Shown: piece after piece, positions 47,376 to 59,881 of the stretch
Position numbering within the stretch: position 1 is the stretch's first letter
How the letters are laid out: each line of letters starts with the position of its first letter
Source of the DNA: Annona cherimola
Lineage: Eukaryota > Streptophyta > Magnoliopsida > Magnoliales > Annonaceae
Assembly: GCA_030490835.1 (NCBI GenBank)
Contig: CM059971.1
Coordinates: 74,790,224 to 74,854,223 of the forward strand
Direction: 5' to 3'
Length of the DNA stretch: 64,000 bases
Made by a program: the position numbers and the translations under genes
The notes under the pieces: generated by a model
The model's input: the letters and a program-made list of their open reading frames with translations, nothing else
Told to the model about the DNA's origin: nothing
Database searches by the model: none

Positions 47376-49689
47376 ATGTTTATATCCCAAACATTTGTCT
47401 TGCCTTCCCCTTTTCTCTCCCTCTCCTCTTCTCCAACAGTCCATACCAAAAATCTTCTTCTCCAATAGTCCATCCATCTTCTCTATCAGTCCTTATCGAA
47501 ACTGAAGTAGCAAGAATTCTGATTTTGATAACAACTAAGAGATAATCCTACACTAGATTTCTCTAACGAGCCATCAATTATGGTAGCATTTCCAAACTAT
47601 TTCTTTTTTCTTTAAGATTTTTAAGATAACCAAAGCATGTCTACCATTAACAGAATATAACACAAAAATGTGTTAGAATAAAAGAAAAATGTCATGCCTA
47701 TTTAGTTGAATACAAACAGTCGCTATCCAAATCGAGTAGGAATGATTTTAGGAGTGAGCTAACTATCAGTTTCAAGGCAACCAAATCAAATGAGTTGCAA
47801 AGTCACCATCAGAGAAAAATAATTCATCCTTGTTGGAGAAGATGAAATTTGAATTTAGAATTATCAAAAAGACCGATTGAAATGAAATTTATAGTTAGAA
47901 CTATCCAAGAATACTGAAATGATAGTGAGACTTGGAGAAGAAGTTTCGAGCTTATTCGTGCAAATCGAGAAAATTAACATAAAATCTTCAATTTTCTCTC
48001 AATATGCAGCTTCACCCCACAAAAACTCCTCTTTGCAATCGCAAACTCAGGATTTCAATAGCCTCTATTGTTGAATTTAAACATTTTATCCTAATTGTGG
48101 AATATCATATGTTTTGGAGGGGCTTTTTTTTATAAAGGACATCTCTCATTATCCCCATAAAAACAAGCAGCCAAGTTGCCTAAGTCATAATTTAATATAT
48201 ACTGCTAATTGTATATGATCACTACCATATATATGTGCAAAAAAAAACCTGACCGAACAAATTTTTTTTTTTTAAAAAAAAAAAAAGTATTGTCGTGCAA
48301 GGAAAGTCATTTAGATGTGACCAAATAAATCCAAATAAACCCAAAATTATCCATTAAGTTTTGTCTATACTTTGATCTAGTAATAATTGACCTAAATTAA
48401 ATAATTAAATATTCAAAATCTCAAACATGCATAAAATAAATAGCTACCTAAATGTATACCACATCAGAAATATCAATGATAAGAAAAAGTAAAAATGCCT
48501 AAAGTAAATAAGGGCAGCCCGCTTGGCATTGCTTTTGCACAGTCCTTGCATGCTTATTGCCACCTTGCCACGATAAAGTTAAGGGCTTGCTTGGCCTCCA
48601 CTCAAAAAAAAAAAAAAAAAAACGGCCAGCTTGGTCTAGTTTTCGTATGCAACAAAATCTCATCGCCAGCACTTTAGCAGAAAGCATCAACGAAATGCTT
48701 CTTACAAATGTGAAAATTTTTACTATTATTATGTTATTCTCTATAAATAGTCATTCTTCTAGTTCCAGCCAAACACCTTCAAATTTTCTAAAAATATTGG
48801 TGCACGAACATAACACATGACTAAATAGATCCGATGCATTTGGATAGTGGAGCTTTCAGCATTGTTTTTTTTCAATTTTCTAGAAAAAAATAATAGTAAA
48901 AAAGTATGTATTTTGGAAGTACAAAATATTGCTTCCATAAAAACACTAATTTAATTTATAGAAAGCAAAAGTTGCACTTAGGAGGCACGCCCAAATGAAG
49001 CCTATATGTCACTTCAAATTAGTTCTTATACATGAATGGCATTTGTATGGGTTATTCATATAATACCCAAGTACTAAAATTATTTCCCTCATGTAAAAGT
49101 GGGCTAGGGCAAGGAAACTATTTCCGCAACTTTAAATTGTGCAACATTGGCGAGGTGGCAGTTTGTCACAATATGATCAATGTGATACCCTCCCATAGAG
49201 TATGTTTGTTTAAAGGAGAATGTAAAATAAGAAAAAAATGTAAGACAACAAAAATAGTAAAAAAGATGACGATAAAAAAATAGTAAAAAAGATGGTACAA
49301 TTGTGTAATAGGATATGGAATAACATAATGTAGAAAATTACAAGTTTTGAAAAATACCTACATTAATTCAATTATGGATTCTTGCCAGATGACATAATCA
49401 AAGTCTTAATGTTATGTTTTAAATCTTCTCATAAACCATATAAGGCAAAAAAATGTCTTCTTTGCTCCACACTTCAATAGTAGCAATTCCTAGGGAATGG
49501 GTCATCGAAAATTTCAAAGAAATTCCTTAGTTAGTTGATTTATTAAATTAATGCCAAATGGCTTAATTTATTAAACCTAACTAATTCATTGTGTTTAAAA
49601 ATATTTGTTTCGCTAAAAATGAAATCATCTCATCAGTAAAAGTTCTATTTTAAACACGATGAATATGTTAGGTTATATAAATTAAAGCA
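47376..49689. other. Intergenic, no gene recognised
   Basis: AT-rich DNA with poly(A) runs near 48270 and 48603. Several 60-90-codon frames look fortuitous. 49150-49700 repeats short phrases ('gttatgttttaaatc', 'aagtaaat') without a definable unit. Confidence 0.4.
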
Positions 49690-50345
49690 TTGGAATTAAA
49701 ATAAAGATTCCTTCGAAATTTCCAAGATCAATGCCCATACTTCCAATGTTGCACAATAAGACTGCATTATCAGTTTCAGGTAAACAATAGAAGCTTGTAC
49801 CTTAGCCCTTTCATCATTGATCACCATGAACTGGAAGTACCCTTGCATTTGCCACACCCTAATATCCATAAACCCCTTCAAAGAATTAGACTTATAATTA
49901 TGCGCAGGTACATTCAAGCTCTCTATTTCACTCACATTGTCATTTGTCACAACCATATTTAGATGGAGATAATCTTCCCTCATCTCCTCTACTTGTTCCA
50001 TAAGATGCTTAAGGACTTCAAGAAGCTTCCCTTCGTTGAGTTATAGATCGAATCCTCCAACTTCTTCTCTTCACTACTTGTCAAATTGCCTGTAAACTCC
50101 TCCATCAAAAGCACGAAGATGACTTTCCACCATCTTGCATGAACATTTACTCATGGGCAACCATGACTTAATATTGGTTATTGCCTTCTTTAACCCCTCC
50201 CCTTATAGACTTGCCCTTCCTACCTTTGCTTGTTTTGGCAGCTTTTCTCCACACTAATTACCTCAAGCGATGTTGCAACTCCTTGGTTCAGCAACATCGG
50301 GACCCTACGTAACTTGCTCTAACATCAATTTGTCACAGGGCTTGC
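49690..50345 (-). pseudogene. Ty3/gypsy-like gag relic
   Basis: Read on the - strand, 50345-50010 gives broken pieces and 50001-49696 an open 101-codon stretch. Its GFMDIRVWQMQGYF, NDERAKVQASIVYL and CATLEVWALI parts fit the plant gypsy gag pattern of a W-MEQYF segment, a D-KV--AS-YL segment and an A--WW segment. Several stops and the absence of protease/RT downstream show that it is a dead fragment. The family call rests on pattern only. Confidence 0.5.
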
Positions 50346-52055
50346 CCAGCCATGTGTTTGGAGTGTTTTCCACGTGTTGAAAAAAAAATGCTGGGTAAGG
50401 AAATTTTGTTTGGCCAAACTTTCACTTTTACATGTTATTATCAAAAGAAGAAGAAGAAAGCACCTAACAGCTCATTTATGGAGAAAAATCAAATTTGGGC
50501 TTCCATTTAAGGTCCATTTGGGGACAGGTAAAGATTTTTTTCAAAAAAAAAAAAAAAATACTGGTTCTTCCTGCACACCTTTTAATATGATTTAAGATCC
50601 TAACTACCCTAATTTTTCTATTGTCATGTGTTTTGTCCGTGCACCAATACTCATAAAAAATTTGAAACTGTTTAGCTGAAACTAGAAAGTATACCCTTCC
50701 ATAAAAAAAGGATAATAATAGTAAAACCTTTTGCGTTGGTAAGAAACATCTAATTGATGTTTTCAGCGAAAGTACTGACGATGAAATTTTGCTGCGCTAC
50801 GAAACGAGCCAAATAGGTTCTATTATCTCTACATTTCAATCATTTTTCACATTCTTTCATACAACTATCTTGTTTATTTTAACTTCATCTTCTTTACTCT
50901 TAATTATTACCTTTGTCGTATCACACCACTTCCTCGCATTTTAGGAATTTTTTTCCATTTCCATTTTCCCACTTTTACTCTTACATCTTCCAAATAGAGG
51001 GCAAAAAGTTGTGCTTCATAATGCACAAGCCATAAATGCCCCCTCTTGGCCAAACAAGCCCACAGTCTAGGAGCTTCCCAAATCACTAAACCTTGTCACA
51101 CTTGCTTCAACATCCAAAAATCGAATTTGCCAAATGATAAAAGAAAGAATTAATTCCCTCTGCAGTGCCACCACAATCATCATCGTCATAATCATAAGCT
51201 GTATTTCAACCTAATTGGAGTCAACTACATGGACCCCACATTCCCACTACACTACTTCAATTTTTGAGTACTTCATCAATAAGCCCTGGGATTTGCATAT
51301 ATTCCGTCCATAACAATTTCGAACCATTTTTCACCACTATGAAGAAGACCTGGCTGAAATAACGCTCAAATTTTGTCCTTGGTGTACCTGCATGGAAATT
51401 CATCATTGGATCACTCCAATTTTACTTGTTGTTGTATGCCTATGAAATTTAATTCATTCACACTTGTGACTCTCATGGTCAAACAGCTGCATCAAAGTGA
51501 ACCTTTACCTCAGAAGCAATACCTCAGAAGCAATCACACTACTGAGTTGTGCAAACTTTCCTTGGTGAGTCATCCATTATCGGATCACAGCTATTCATAA
51601 GATTGCATCAAGCATTGGATATGTAACATTTCCACTCTTAACTGTTTTCTCCTCCTATTTGAACCAGTGTGTACTCTACTCAATTGATTTTTTTGTCACA
51701 ATTGTTTGAACCATAAATCAAGTCATGTCCTGACCGATTTATGTTTCTCAGTGGGAACCCAGAAAAAACATCATTCTAAAGTAGTCGCCAAAGAAAATCA
51801 ACCTACTGCAGTTATAATAATGGACTGCAATACTCTACAACAAGCACAAATTTTATCAGGTTGCTGAAAAACATAACAATGCAACAATTCAGACCATCCA
51901 GCATCAGCACCAAGTAAATATTGCAGGACGAATATGAATATAACGTGCAAAAACTAGTGTCTGAGTGGCTTAAAAATCATAAAATCGCCTCGAATTAGGA
52001 AGTGACTATCAACTGTTTGTAATGGGTTCAAGGAACCAAACAGCAGAAAATTACC
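50346..52055. other. Intergenic and PAC1-like 3' region
   Basis: No further gene. 50815-50995 looks like a reverse-orientation Tourist-like relic (aatcatttttcacattctttcatacaac), 51171-51245 an RTE tail (listed separately). About 51850-52055 is probably 3' untranslated sequence of the PAC1-like gene. Confidence 0.4.
51171..51245 (-). mobile_element. RTE LINE 3'-end relic
   Basis: On the - strand the sequence runs TGTGGGGTCCATGTAGTTGA, then AGCTTATGATTATGACGATGATGATTG. This is the 'GACCCCA...(GAT)n' arrangement of an RTE tail, related to the 3' end at 31708-31768 but more diverged. Only the last 75 bases or so are present. Confidence 0.4.
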
Positions 52056-52820
52056 TCACGTGTACAGTTCTGAATCGTGGCGGACATCCCTGAACGAATC
52101 CACACCAATATCGGGGCCAAATTCCAAATCCGGCAAAACACCCATCAGCAAACATCTAAGCAACGCTACAACCGAATTCCCTGTCTCTGGCCATGAAACT
52201 GCCAGAGTACCCTTCATCTTCTCAATCTGGCACCGCGCCAACACCGCTGCACCCAGACCGTCGATCACGCTCCCAGACGGGAAATACTCCAAGTCCCTGA
52301 CCGTTGGATCTCCGGCCCTCTGCTTCGACGTCTCCAGCTTGAACGCGAAGGTATCGTCAATGGAGAGCTTGCCGCGGAAGTTCCTGCTCTGGACTGAGTC
52401 GAGTATGAGAACATTTTCGGGGCGGATTTCCGCGAGGAGAGACCGGGCGACGGCGTACGACCTCTCGGCGGCAACGGAGTACTGGACGGCGGCGAGGAGC
52501 GTGGAGGGGGATCGGTCCAGAGCGTAGAGGTGGCAAGAGCGGTCGCGGAGAGAGGGTTGGAGGGAGTTGCCGGAGTGAGAGAGCTCGGGGAGGATTAGGG
52601 TACCGATTAGGGTTTTGGAGGGTAGGTGGTGGAAGAGGGCGAGAGATGGATGGGAGAGGGCGATGATGAGAAGGGAAGGTCGGCGGAGATGGGGATCAGG
52701 GTTTTGGGAAGAAAAGAGGAGGAGAGGAGGAGGGAGAGGAGGGAGAGGAGGAGTGAAATTGTTGAGATCTTCTAGAAAGAATCTCGACGGCGGAGGTTGC
52801 TCCGTCAGGACGTCTTCCAT
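52056..52820 (-). CDS. Proteasome assembly chaperone 1-like (PAC1/PSMG1)
   Basis: PAC1 pairs with PAC2 and holds 20S proteasome alpha subunits during ring assembly. One uninterrupted exon of 254 codons starts at ATG 52820, which begins MEDVLTEQPPP. The frame stays open upstream to 52901 but has no ATG there, so 52820 is chosen. The C-terminal half carries FPSGSVIDGLGAAVLARCQ (about 187-205), WPETGNSVVALLRCLL and the final HDSELYT. These align in order with the mammalian PAC1 segments ending in a conserved Cys-Gln and a terminal -IYT. The N-terminus is Pro/Leu-rich and less conserved. A GTGAGG/GGTAAT sequence overlaps the stop, so a further exon is not strictly excluded. Human PAC1 is 288 residues. 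Confidence 0.8.
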   Translation of the reverse strand: MEDVLTEQPPPSRFFLEDLNNFTPPLPPLPPPLLLFSSQNPDPHLRRPSLLIIALSHPSLALFHHLPSKTLIGTLILPELSHSGNSLQPSLRDRSCHLYALDRSPSTLLAAVQYSVAAERSYAVARSLLAEIRPENVLILDSVQSRNFRGKLSIDDTFAFKLETSKQRAGDPTVRDLEYFPSGSVIDGLGAAVLARCQIEKMKGTLAVSWPETGNSVVALLRCLLMGVLPDLEFGPDIGVDSFRDVRHDSELYT

Positions 52821-53007
52821 CGGGGCGGCGTCAGCGTCAGCGTTGCAAGGGTTGGAGTTGGACGGCCGGCTTTTGCAGGAAATGGACAAGTCACAGCTCA
52901 CAAGTAAGAACGATCATGGGGACAAATGGCTGTACGTGAAGTGGGCTTACGGGTTGCAAACTGCAGGGTTCAAGCGGCCAACGGGCCTACCGAACCCGGG
53001 AAAATGA

Positions 53008-55177
53008 GTGCTGGCTTGTTTTTCACAGCCCCGCGCCTCAAAATCTCGATTTCATAAACATAAGGTTCAAGTAAATTCGACCTCGATTTCTTTATTTATA
53101 TTAAATATAAAATATATTCTATATATGTTTTTTATACTTACGAATTTTATATTATTTATATTTACATCAACATATAGATTTTAGTCTTAAAGTATATTAC
53201 GGTTAATTATATTATCTATATTATTAGCTGGGTCAGATCAAAAAATGGATGTGATGACCCATTAAAGGAAACTCGGCACGGCTTTTCTTGAAGCAAGGAA
53301 GGTTCATTGAAGCCAAGCTCTCAATAAGGGATTATACAAAAAAGCCTTTGAGAAGACAATAAGGCCTCAGGAAGATAAAGGGACAGTTTTGCCAATTGTC
53401 CATCTAAGATCGGCGAGACATAGGCAATATGACAACCAATATTTATTGAAGTCATCTTGAGAATGAGCATATTATGTCGGAGAAAGTTGACTTACATTAC
53501 GAGTTCGTAATGACATCTGCAGAAGTCAAAAAAGATCCAGCTACTTTGAAACGATCGTGAATAGAGGTGATCTCATAATCTGACCAACTATAGATGGAGA
53601 CGTCAACAAGAGAAAATCTCCTGAGAATGATGATAGAATATTTCATCTGACATAAGAGATACTCTGTAAGTATCGAACCTCATATGCATATATCATCCAA
53701 CTTTCATTTTTTAATTAGCCTTCATTTGTATGAGTTTTCCCAATAATGGGCAAACTCTCTTGAATAAGTGCTTGCCAATCTAGGTGAAAGAAAAACATAC
53801 ACCTTAAAATTATAAGGAAAACAAAAAGTTTAATAGAAAAATCTTGGAAGCCTCGGACTCTCTTCTCATAGTTTCTTGAGTTGATCTAATTGTCAAATCA
53901 ATCATTGTCTACGTAAAATCTTATGTGATGAACTTGATTCCCTTCCTAACATCATAATATAGACTTTAGTTTAACTCGACCTAACTCTCAACCAAATTGA
54001 TTTCCATCAATTATATTTTTATTTATTGTTTTGTATCTTTTTGGGAAAAGATAAAATTTCTTTTAAAAATATATTATATTAATATTTTTAATTTTAATTG
54101 GGTATCTATTTTCTTTTAGATAACTTACTAATTTATATTCACAATTATTTTAATTTAAATGTAAATTTATCAGCCCAAGTTTCAACTTGAATTGCAACCT
54201 AAATTTGATTTACTTAATATGATTTTTCTTTTGTCAATGATTTTCTTAATAGAATTAGGATTGGAATTAGAGCTTAAATTTTGTAAATAAAGTGAGACTA
54301 TGATTAAAGTAAACCCAAAATTCTTCCAAAATGGGTGACATGATAAAAAAAAATTATAAGCCAAAGTCACATGCCAAGGCAACAGGGCTAGGGATGAACC
54401 TGTAAATTTTTTCCCAAGAGGCGAAAATTTCTCCCCCAGTGCTCGTGTTTGTAGAACATTTGCAAATACATTTGAGAATGAGAGGCTTAATTGTCTTTGC
54501 TACCTAGTGTCAGTCGGAGATTTTATTTAGATATATAACACACAGATATAGAAAGCTTATCGTAGGCTCGTGGGCTTGTGGGTCAAATAGTGTAATACTG
54601 TCCGCTTTAGCCTAGCAGCTTAGTTGCACGGTTTTAAAATTAATTCTATCATATTAAGCTTAGACCATCTTATGAATCATAAATAATTCTATCCCTATTT
54701 TGATATGAGATTCAGTCCTGGACTGTTATAATATAGATTAATTTTAAAAAATCTAATTTGACTATTATTTTTAACATTTTTATTAGATAACAGTGTAAAT
54801 TTTATTAACATGGAAGTTTTGACTTTTGATTAAATAAATTATTTTTATTTTGTATTTTTTATTCAAATTCGACCAAGTCTTTAAATTCGGTTGGTTAGTG
54901 GGCACACGCACTTGTGCTTGCAAATATAGAATGTATGAAGGGCGCCAATCATGAACCAAATCCATTTATTACTTGTTACATGAAAATCAATTAAAAAAAT
55001 TAGGGCAAACACAACTCAAATTTTACTAATTGATTTGGTTATGGATTATCTACCTAGTTATAAGTATTTTGATGATAGATAGGTTAAGAATTTAATACTT
55101 GAAATGTATTTTTTATATTTAGTTTGAGATGAATGATTGTAACAAATTAGCATGGAATCGCGTCCTAATTTTTCTAT
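53008..55177. other. Intergenic, possible solo LTR
   Basis: 53240-53955 is less AT-rich and reads like plant LTR sequence. It starts near TGATGACCCATTAAAGG and ends near CTAACATCA, but no matching target duplication or second LTR is seen. The rest is AT-rich without assignable features. No gene. Confidence 0.35.
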
Positions 55178-55328
55178 AAAACTTCAGTAGTTTTGGTTTA
55201 AAACTTCAACAGGTTTGGTTAAAACTTCAACAGTTTTGGCTTGAAACTTCAACAGTTTTGGCTTGAAATTTCTACAATTTTGGGTTGAAACTTCTACAGT
55301 TTTGGGTTAAAATTTTGACAGTTTTTTA
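55178..55328. repeat. Minisatellite, 22-25-bp units
   Basis: About seven units of the form AAACTTCAACAGTTTTGGCTTG, with variation in the CAACAG/CTACAG and GGCTTG/GGGTTG parts. The third and fourth units are the most alike. Non-coding. Confidence 0.9.
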
Positions 55329-56122
55329 GAAAGACCTATGAATAGATAATTGGATGATGGCATGGTAAATCAGTTAGTTTGTTATGATAAGTTATCCTAG
55401 TTTGTAAAGTTGTAACATGTTGTTGAGAAAAATTCGAGTGGTTGAGGATTTTATGGAGAAAATCTCTCTTGGCAGTTTTAAATGTTCAGAGCTATAGATA
55501 GAAAATGAATTCTAATTGGAAATTCAATTAAGAGAATTATTTCAAAAGTGTAAATCTATCTCAAGGTGTTTTCTGTGATCCTTTGTCCATTTGTCAGAAG
55601 TAGCATATTGAAAATCACTATGACCATTCTACTAGAGTTTTGTCTCTGTGCTTTTGTGCTGTTAAATTGGTTATAAATTTTATTTTATTTTTTATTTTAC
55701 CTTGAATTAGAGGTTGTCTAGTTCAAAAGGAAAGCTTTCATTGTGATTTGCGGAAAGTTTCACATGCCACCTGGAGTCATTTTGTAATCTAAAAGACGAT
55801 TGAGATCGTGTCGCTATAACCTAATTTTAGGTTGACTAGTGGAAACCCAAGTCAAAGAGTTGTCTTTGAGAGTGGAGTAGGTGCATTAATCGAACCACTA
55901 TAATTTATGATATTTTCTTTGGATTATTTTTTTAGTGTGTGGAATCTATCCTATTCTTTCTTAGATTTTTCTTTGTGCTTTTAGCATTTGCATTTATCAG
56001 TTTTATACGGTCTAACACCAATCATCCCAAAAATTCAACTAAATTGACATAATTATTGTTTTAACATAATGATTGAATAGAGTGAGATTTTTCATTTATA
56101 AAAAACTGTTATCATTTCGAAT
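55329..56122. other. Intergenic, no feature seen
   Basis: AT-rich sequence without recognised gene or repeat. Confidence 0.5.
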
Positions 56123-56353
56123 TGGTGTGTTTGGAAAGCGATAAAACTTTTAGATAATGATAGAGTGAATGATAAGGAGTAAAAATGATAAATTTAAAAT
56201 AGATATGGAAGTTGTATAGAAATGATTGAAAATTATGATAGGTGTATAAAAAGATGTAAAGAAATAACTAAAAATAGAATAATTATGGAGAGTGAAAAAT
56301 TTTTAAATTGTAAAGTTTTACTGTGAAAGTTTTTACTTTTCCTAAACATGCTC
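56123..56353 (+). mobile_element. Tourist-like MITE copy (deleted)
   Basis: It starts GGTGTGTTTGG and ends CCTAAACATGCTC, an inverted relative. The interior is shorter than in the 16567 copy but keeps aaaacttttagata, gttgtatagaaatgattg, aataactaaaaatagaat and gagagtgaaaa. No clear TTA duplication. Confidence 0.55.
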
Positions 56354-56759
56354 ACAGCCTCTTATTTTTCAATGCGTAGTAATTTTATGTTTTACACTTT
56401 TAATAATATTACATTATTTCAAACATAATTTTTTATTCCCAATCACAACCTTTCGTTAGCTAATTTTTTCATATAATTCATGTCTCATTCAGTCCCTCTT
56501 TATTATTCTATGCTGCTAAACACCTTCTAACATGATAACGAATTACCCATTGCTTGGATGCTCAAGTAGTTAATTGGTGTGGGTGTGATTAGAGTAATGT
56601 GAGTGGTAAGTTGAGTGTGTTGGTATAGTTTTAATTAGCTTAATTACTTTGGTTATTAAACTTTTTTACCATTTGTAATATCCTTACCACTCATGTTTTA
56701 ATCCATGAGTCCTGATCTCATGTGATCCAATATAGTTATCCTTCAACTAAGTCCTCCTA

Positions 56760-57030
56760 CTAAACATATTTTTTATTTTTCATAAACTTATTAATGTAGG
56801 TATATTTAATCTATAAACTAAGTCTTAGTATTTTTGAAAATATGTATATATTTTTAAAATTTTAAATCAATGAATATTTTAGTCATTTTAACTGATAAAA
56901 TAACTGAAATACCCTACATTTAAAAATCTAAAAATATATACACACATCCAAAGAGTTAAAACTTGGTTTATAGATTAAATATACTTATATTAATAAGTTT
57001 ATAAAAAATAAAAAAAATAAAAATATAATT
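56760..57030. mobile_element. Foldback element, family C
   Basis: The left arm 'ttatttttcataaacttattaatgtaggtatatttaatctataaac' is mirrored by 'gtttatagattaaatatacttatattaataagtttataaaaaataa'. The centre lies near 56890. Shares the inner wording with 13020 and 45215. Confidence 0.65.
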
Positions 57031-57239
57031 TGTGTTCAGCCATTTAGGCCTGTTGTGTATGATCATGTGAGGACCAGGTATTTTATTTTATTTTCATTAT
57101 AACCCTTCTTTATTTATGCGGTAATTTATGAATGTGCTGTTAGAAATTTATGATGTTAATGGATGCATAACATACATGAACATTGTTGAACACTATGACT
57201 ATTTTTCACCTCGCAGAGTAGGTACGGGGTTCGATCTGC

Positions 57240-57699
57240 TCGGTTAGGTCGCGGGGGTTAAGGGGGAGCGCTCCCGGAGATATTTTTAACTATTAAGTCG
57301 TAGGAGTGGGAAAGTAAATTACTAATTGCGATTAGACCCGACCCATGCTCCGGCCCGGCCCGACTCGATGGGGGTTCGGTTATCAAGAGGAGCCCGCAAG
57401 CTAGGGCTTCATCTTTCATTTGCGCCCGACTACGTTTTCCTCTTCTTCTCTTCCCGTTCTCTGCTTCTTATTTTCTTTTTCTTCTATTCAGTTCAATCTA
57501 ACTGTAGATATCTTCAAGAAAACTCTACCGACTGCCTTGAAGGTCATCGATTCCAATCAAGGAAGCTCTAAATCTCTGCAATCCAAGCCGAGGGTCACTG
57601 TTTTTGGGGAAAATCACGATCAAGGTAAGTATATGTCGCCCCTTCTTGATTTAGTGATGAAATTTCATGTTGAACGTGATATGAGACTGGTGAGAGTGT
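57240..57699 (+). other. GC-rich exon-like segment
   Basis: A GC-rich 5' part (CCGGCCCGGCCCGACTCG near 57351) passes through a T/C-rich stretch into sequence ending CACGATCAAG at 57624. A strong splice donor GTAAGTAT follows. The frames (up to 96 codons) match no family known to me. It could be the 5' exon of an unrecognised or non-coding transcript, or the internal part of an LTR element. Confidence 0.35.
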
Positions 57700-58762
57700 G
57701 TAACGTCTAACAACTTTGTGGTATGGGGCATAAGGTTCGGATAAGCAGGGTTCATGGGAAATTTATTATGAATGTGCGATTTCTATGAGATAAAGGATTC
57801 GTTAGCAGTTTCTATATTGTTAAAATGTGACGTTAATCAATTCGGATCAAACGAGAGTATGAATTGAAGGTTCTCTTATTTTGCATCTATCATGTGTTTG
57901 GTAAAATGCTTGTATAACAGTTTTGTGTGTTGAATTTAAAGTAAACCTTGTTGATGTCGTATGTGTGGTTTGTGACATTTATCCTTGTTTGTTATGTATG
58001 ATGTGTTATCTAAAATGGTTGGTTATAAAAAGGTTATTCATGGCCCCTGATTGATATGAGGAGAGGGTTGTTCATGGCCTTTGATAGACATAAGTAGAGA
58101 ATTATTCGTGTCCTTCTATTTATACGTGGTTATATGCATACGATCTTGGGAGTGGGTTTTTGGACTCATATGTCTTATTTTGATCACAACATATGCATCT
58201 AGAATTCTACTTACTTTCACTTTGTGCTAACCACGATCTACTTACTGAGTCTATTTAAACTCATATAGTTTATTATTTTGCCTTTAGATCATAGGCCAGG
58301 TGGGGAACCTCAAGATGGGACAAGTTAAAGATCAAATATTGGAGATCATTAGCACAATATCTTTAATTTCAGTTCTTTTAAAATTTGTGCTTTTTTTATA
58401 TTTGTATATGTAGATAATTATTGAGACAGATTCACTTTGACAAACATATTGTATTTGGTATTTTGGATTGGATTATAATCTCTTTAAATGCATATATGCA
58501 TAATCATTAGGTTTGCTTGATGTATAAGGATAACATTCAATGACTTTCCTTCTATATGAATGTCCTTATTATATGAAGATACAAGTATACGAATATAGGA
58601 TTGAATGTTACATTTTGAAATGAAATTGAAATATTTATGAATATCAGGTAATGTAATCTATATCACCCCTTATATATTATGGGGAGATGCTGCCGAATTT
58701 TTCTTAAGTTGAATAGTACCTATTGACTAGTTATTGAGTATATCTAGGAATGGGGTGTTACA
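57700..58762 (+). mobile_element. Possible solo LTR or LTR-like unit
   Basis: The right end GGGGTGTTACA (58752-58762) is a common plant LTR terminus, and TGTAACG at 57700 could be its 5' partner (TGTAAC...GTTACA). The interior has repeated 'gttattcatggcc/gttgttcatggcc' phrases at about 58033-58105. The flanking 5-mers (GAGTG and GATCA) do not match, so this is tentative. Confidence 0.35.
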
Positions 58763-59784
58763 GATCATGCATCTAAGTCCAATCGCACGTTGTTTATAAA
58801 TTAAAATAAAAGACAAGAATATGATCCATTTGATCTTTCTTAAATTTTCATTAGTAACTTGAAATAATATTAATTGGTAAAGGATAAAAGATATATCTTA
58901 CGATTATATCTGAGAATACAAAATATTTGAAACATTCTAAAATGATAGCTGATTTTTTCCCATGATAATGTGAATATAATGTTGTACACTCATATTAGAT
59001 TATTAGTTAATTGGCAGGGAAACTTCCCATTTCTCTTGGTTGTCAATAATTTCTTAAATTCCCAGTCAAAATTTTTTTAATTAAAAATAATAGTGGGTCA
59101 CTGACATTTCGATGAGTATTTATAAATGCTGTTTAGATTTTTTGCATTTGTGTAACAAGTAATGTAATGTAACTTGTTAATATTTTAATAACAAGTTATA
59201 ATAATTATTAGTCATATGCCAGGTTTGGAGTTTCATTATTTTCTGTTACCACAAAAGTGACATCAAATATGATAAAAATGAAGACATAAAATAAAAAATT
59301 TTAAATACTTAATTATAGTTATCTAAGTGGTTTCATTTGCCTTTTTTCCCCGATAGGCATCGATCACCATACATGATTGAGGAACAATGTAAAGTGACAC
59401 ATAGAAATCAAATAACTAATATAATTTACAATAAGGTTTCTAAAATTTGGGTTTAGATTCTAAGAAGGTAAATCTTAACATTAAACTTTTTTGGGTTTGA
59501 AGTTATGCTTAGGCTCAACTGAGTTGCATGCCTACTCTAAAATAGATGATGAAAGAAAATCTAGCTAGTAACGAATTCTCCAGAACAAATTTCATTTTCT
59601 ATAGTTAATTGTTTAGTCACATGTAATATATATTTGGCTATGTGAGATGTGTTTTAGTTATAATTGATTACTAAATACTGGGGGCAATTTGCAAATTTCT
59701 GCCTCAAGTTTAGAACTTGGGCACTTTTTGCCTCTTAACTATTTAAATTGTGGTAGCACCAAGTGTGTTTTCTGAACGGTCACA
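58763..59784. other. Intergenic, no feature seen
   Basis: AT-rich spacer to the 3' end of the L1 LINE. No gene recognised. Confidence 0.5.
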
Positions 59785-59881
59785 TTTTTTTTTTGATGAA
59801 CGAACACAACCCTATCCTGATCCCCTTCCGATTTGGAAGGGTAATGGGATTGAGAGATCTAAGATTTCATTTCCAAAAAAA

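Noticed and set aside
52060..52527. 155-codon + strand frame opposite the PAC1-like gene
   Set aside because: It is the antisense shadow of a GC-rich coding exon, with no family resemblance.
52821..52901. N-terminal extension of the PAC1-like protein
   Set aside because: The frame is open but begins at a GTG with no ATG before 52820, so the start was placed at 52820.
52615..53007. 130-codon Arg/Gly-rich + strand frame
   Set aside because: Low-complexity shadow of the Pro/Leu-rich N-terminus of the PAC1-like gene and its leader.
57210..57270. tRNA gene at GGGTTCGATC
   Set aside because: Only a box B-like word is present; no box A at the right distance and no cloverleaf.
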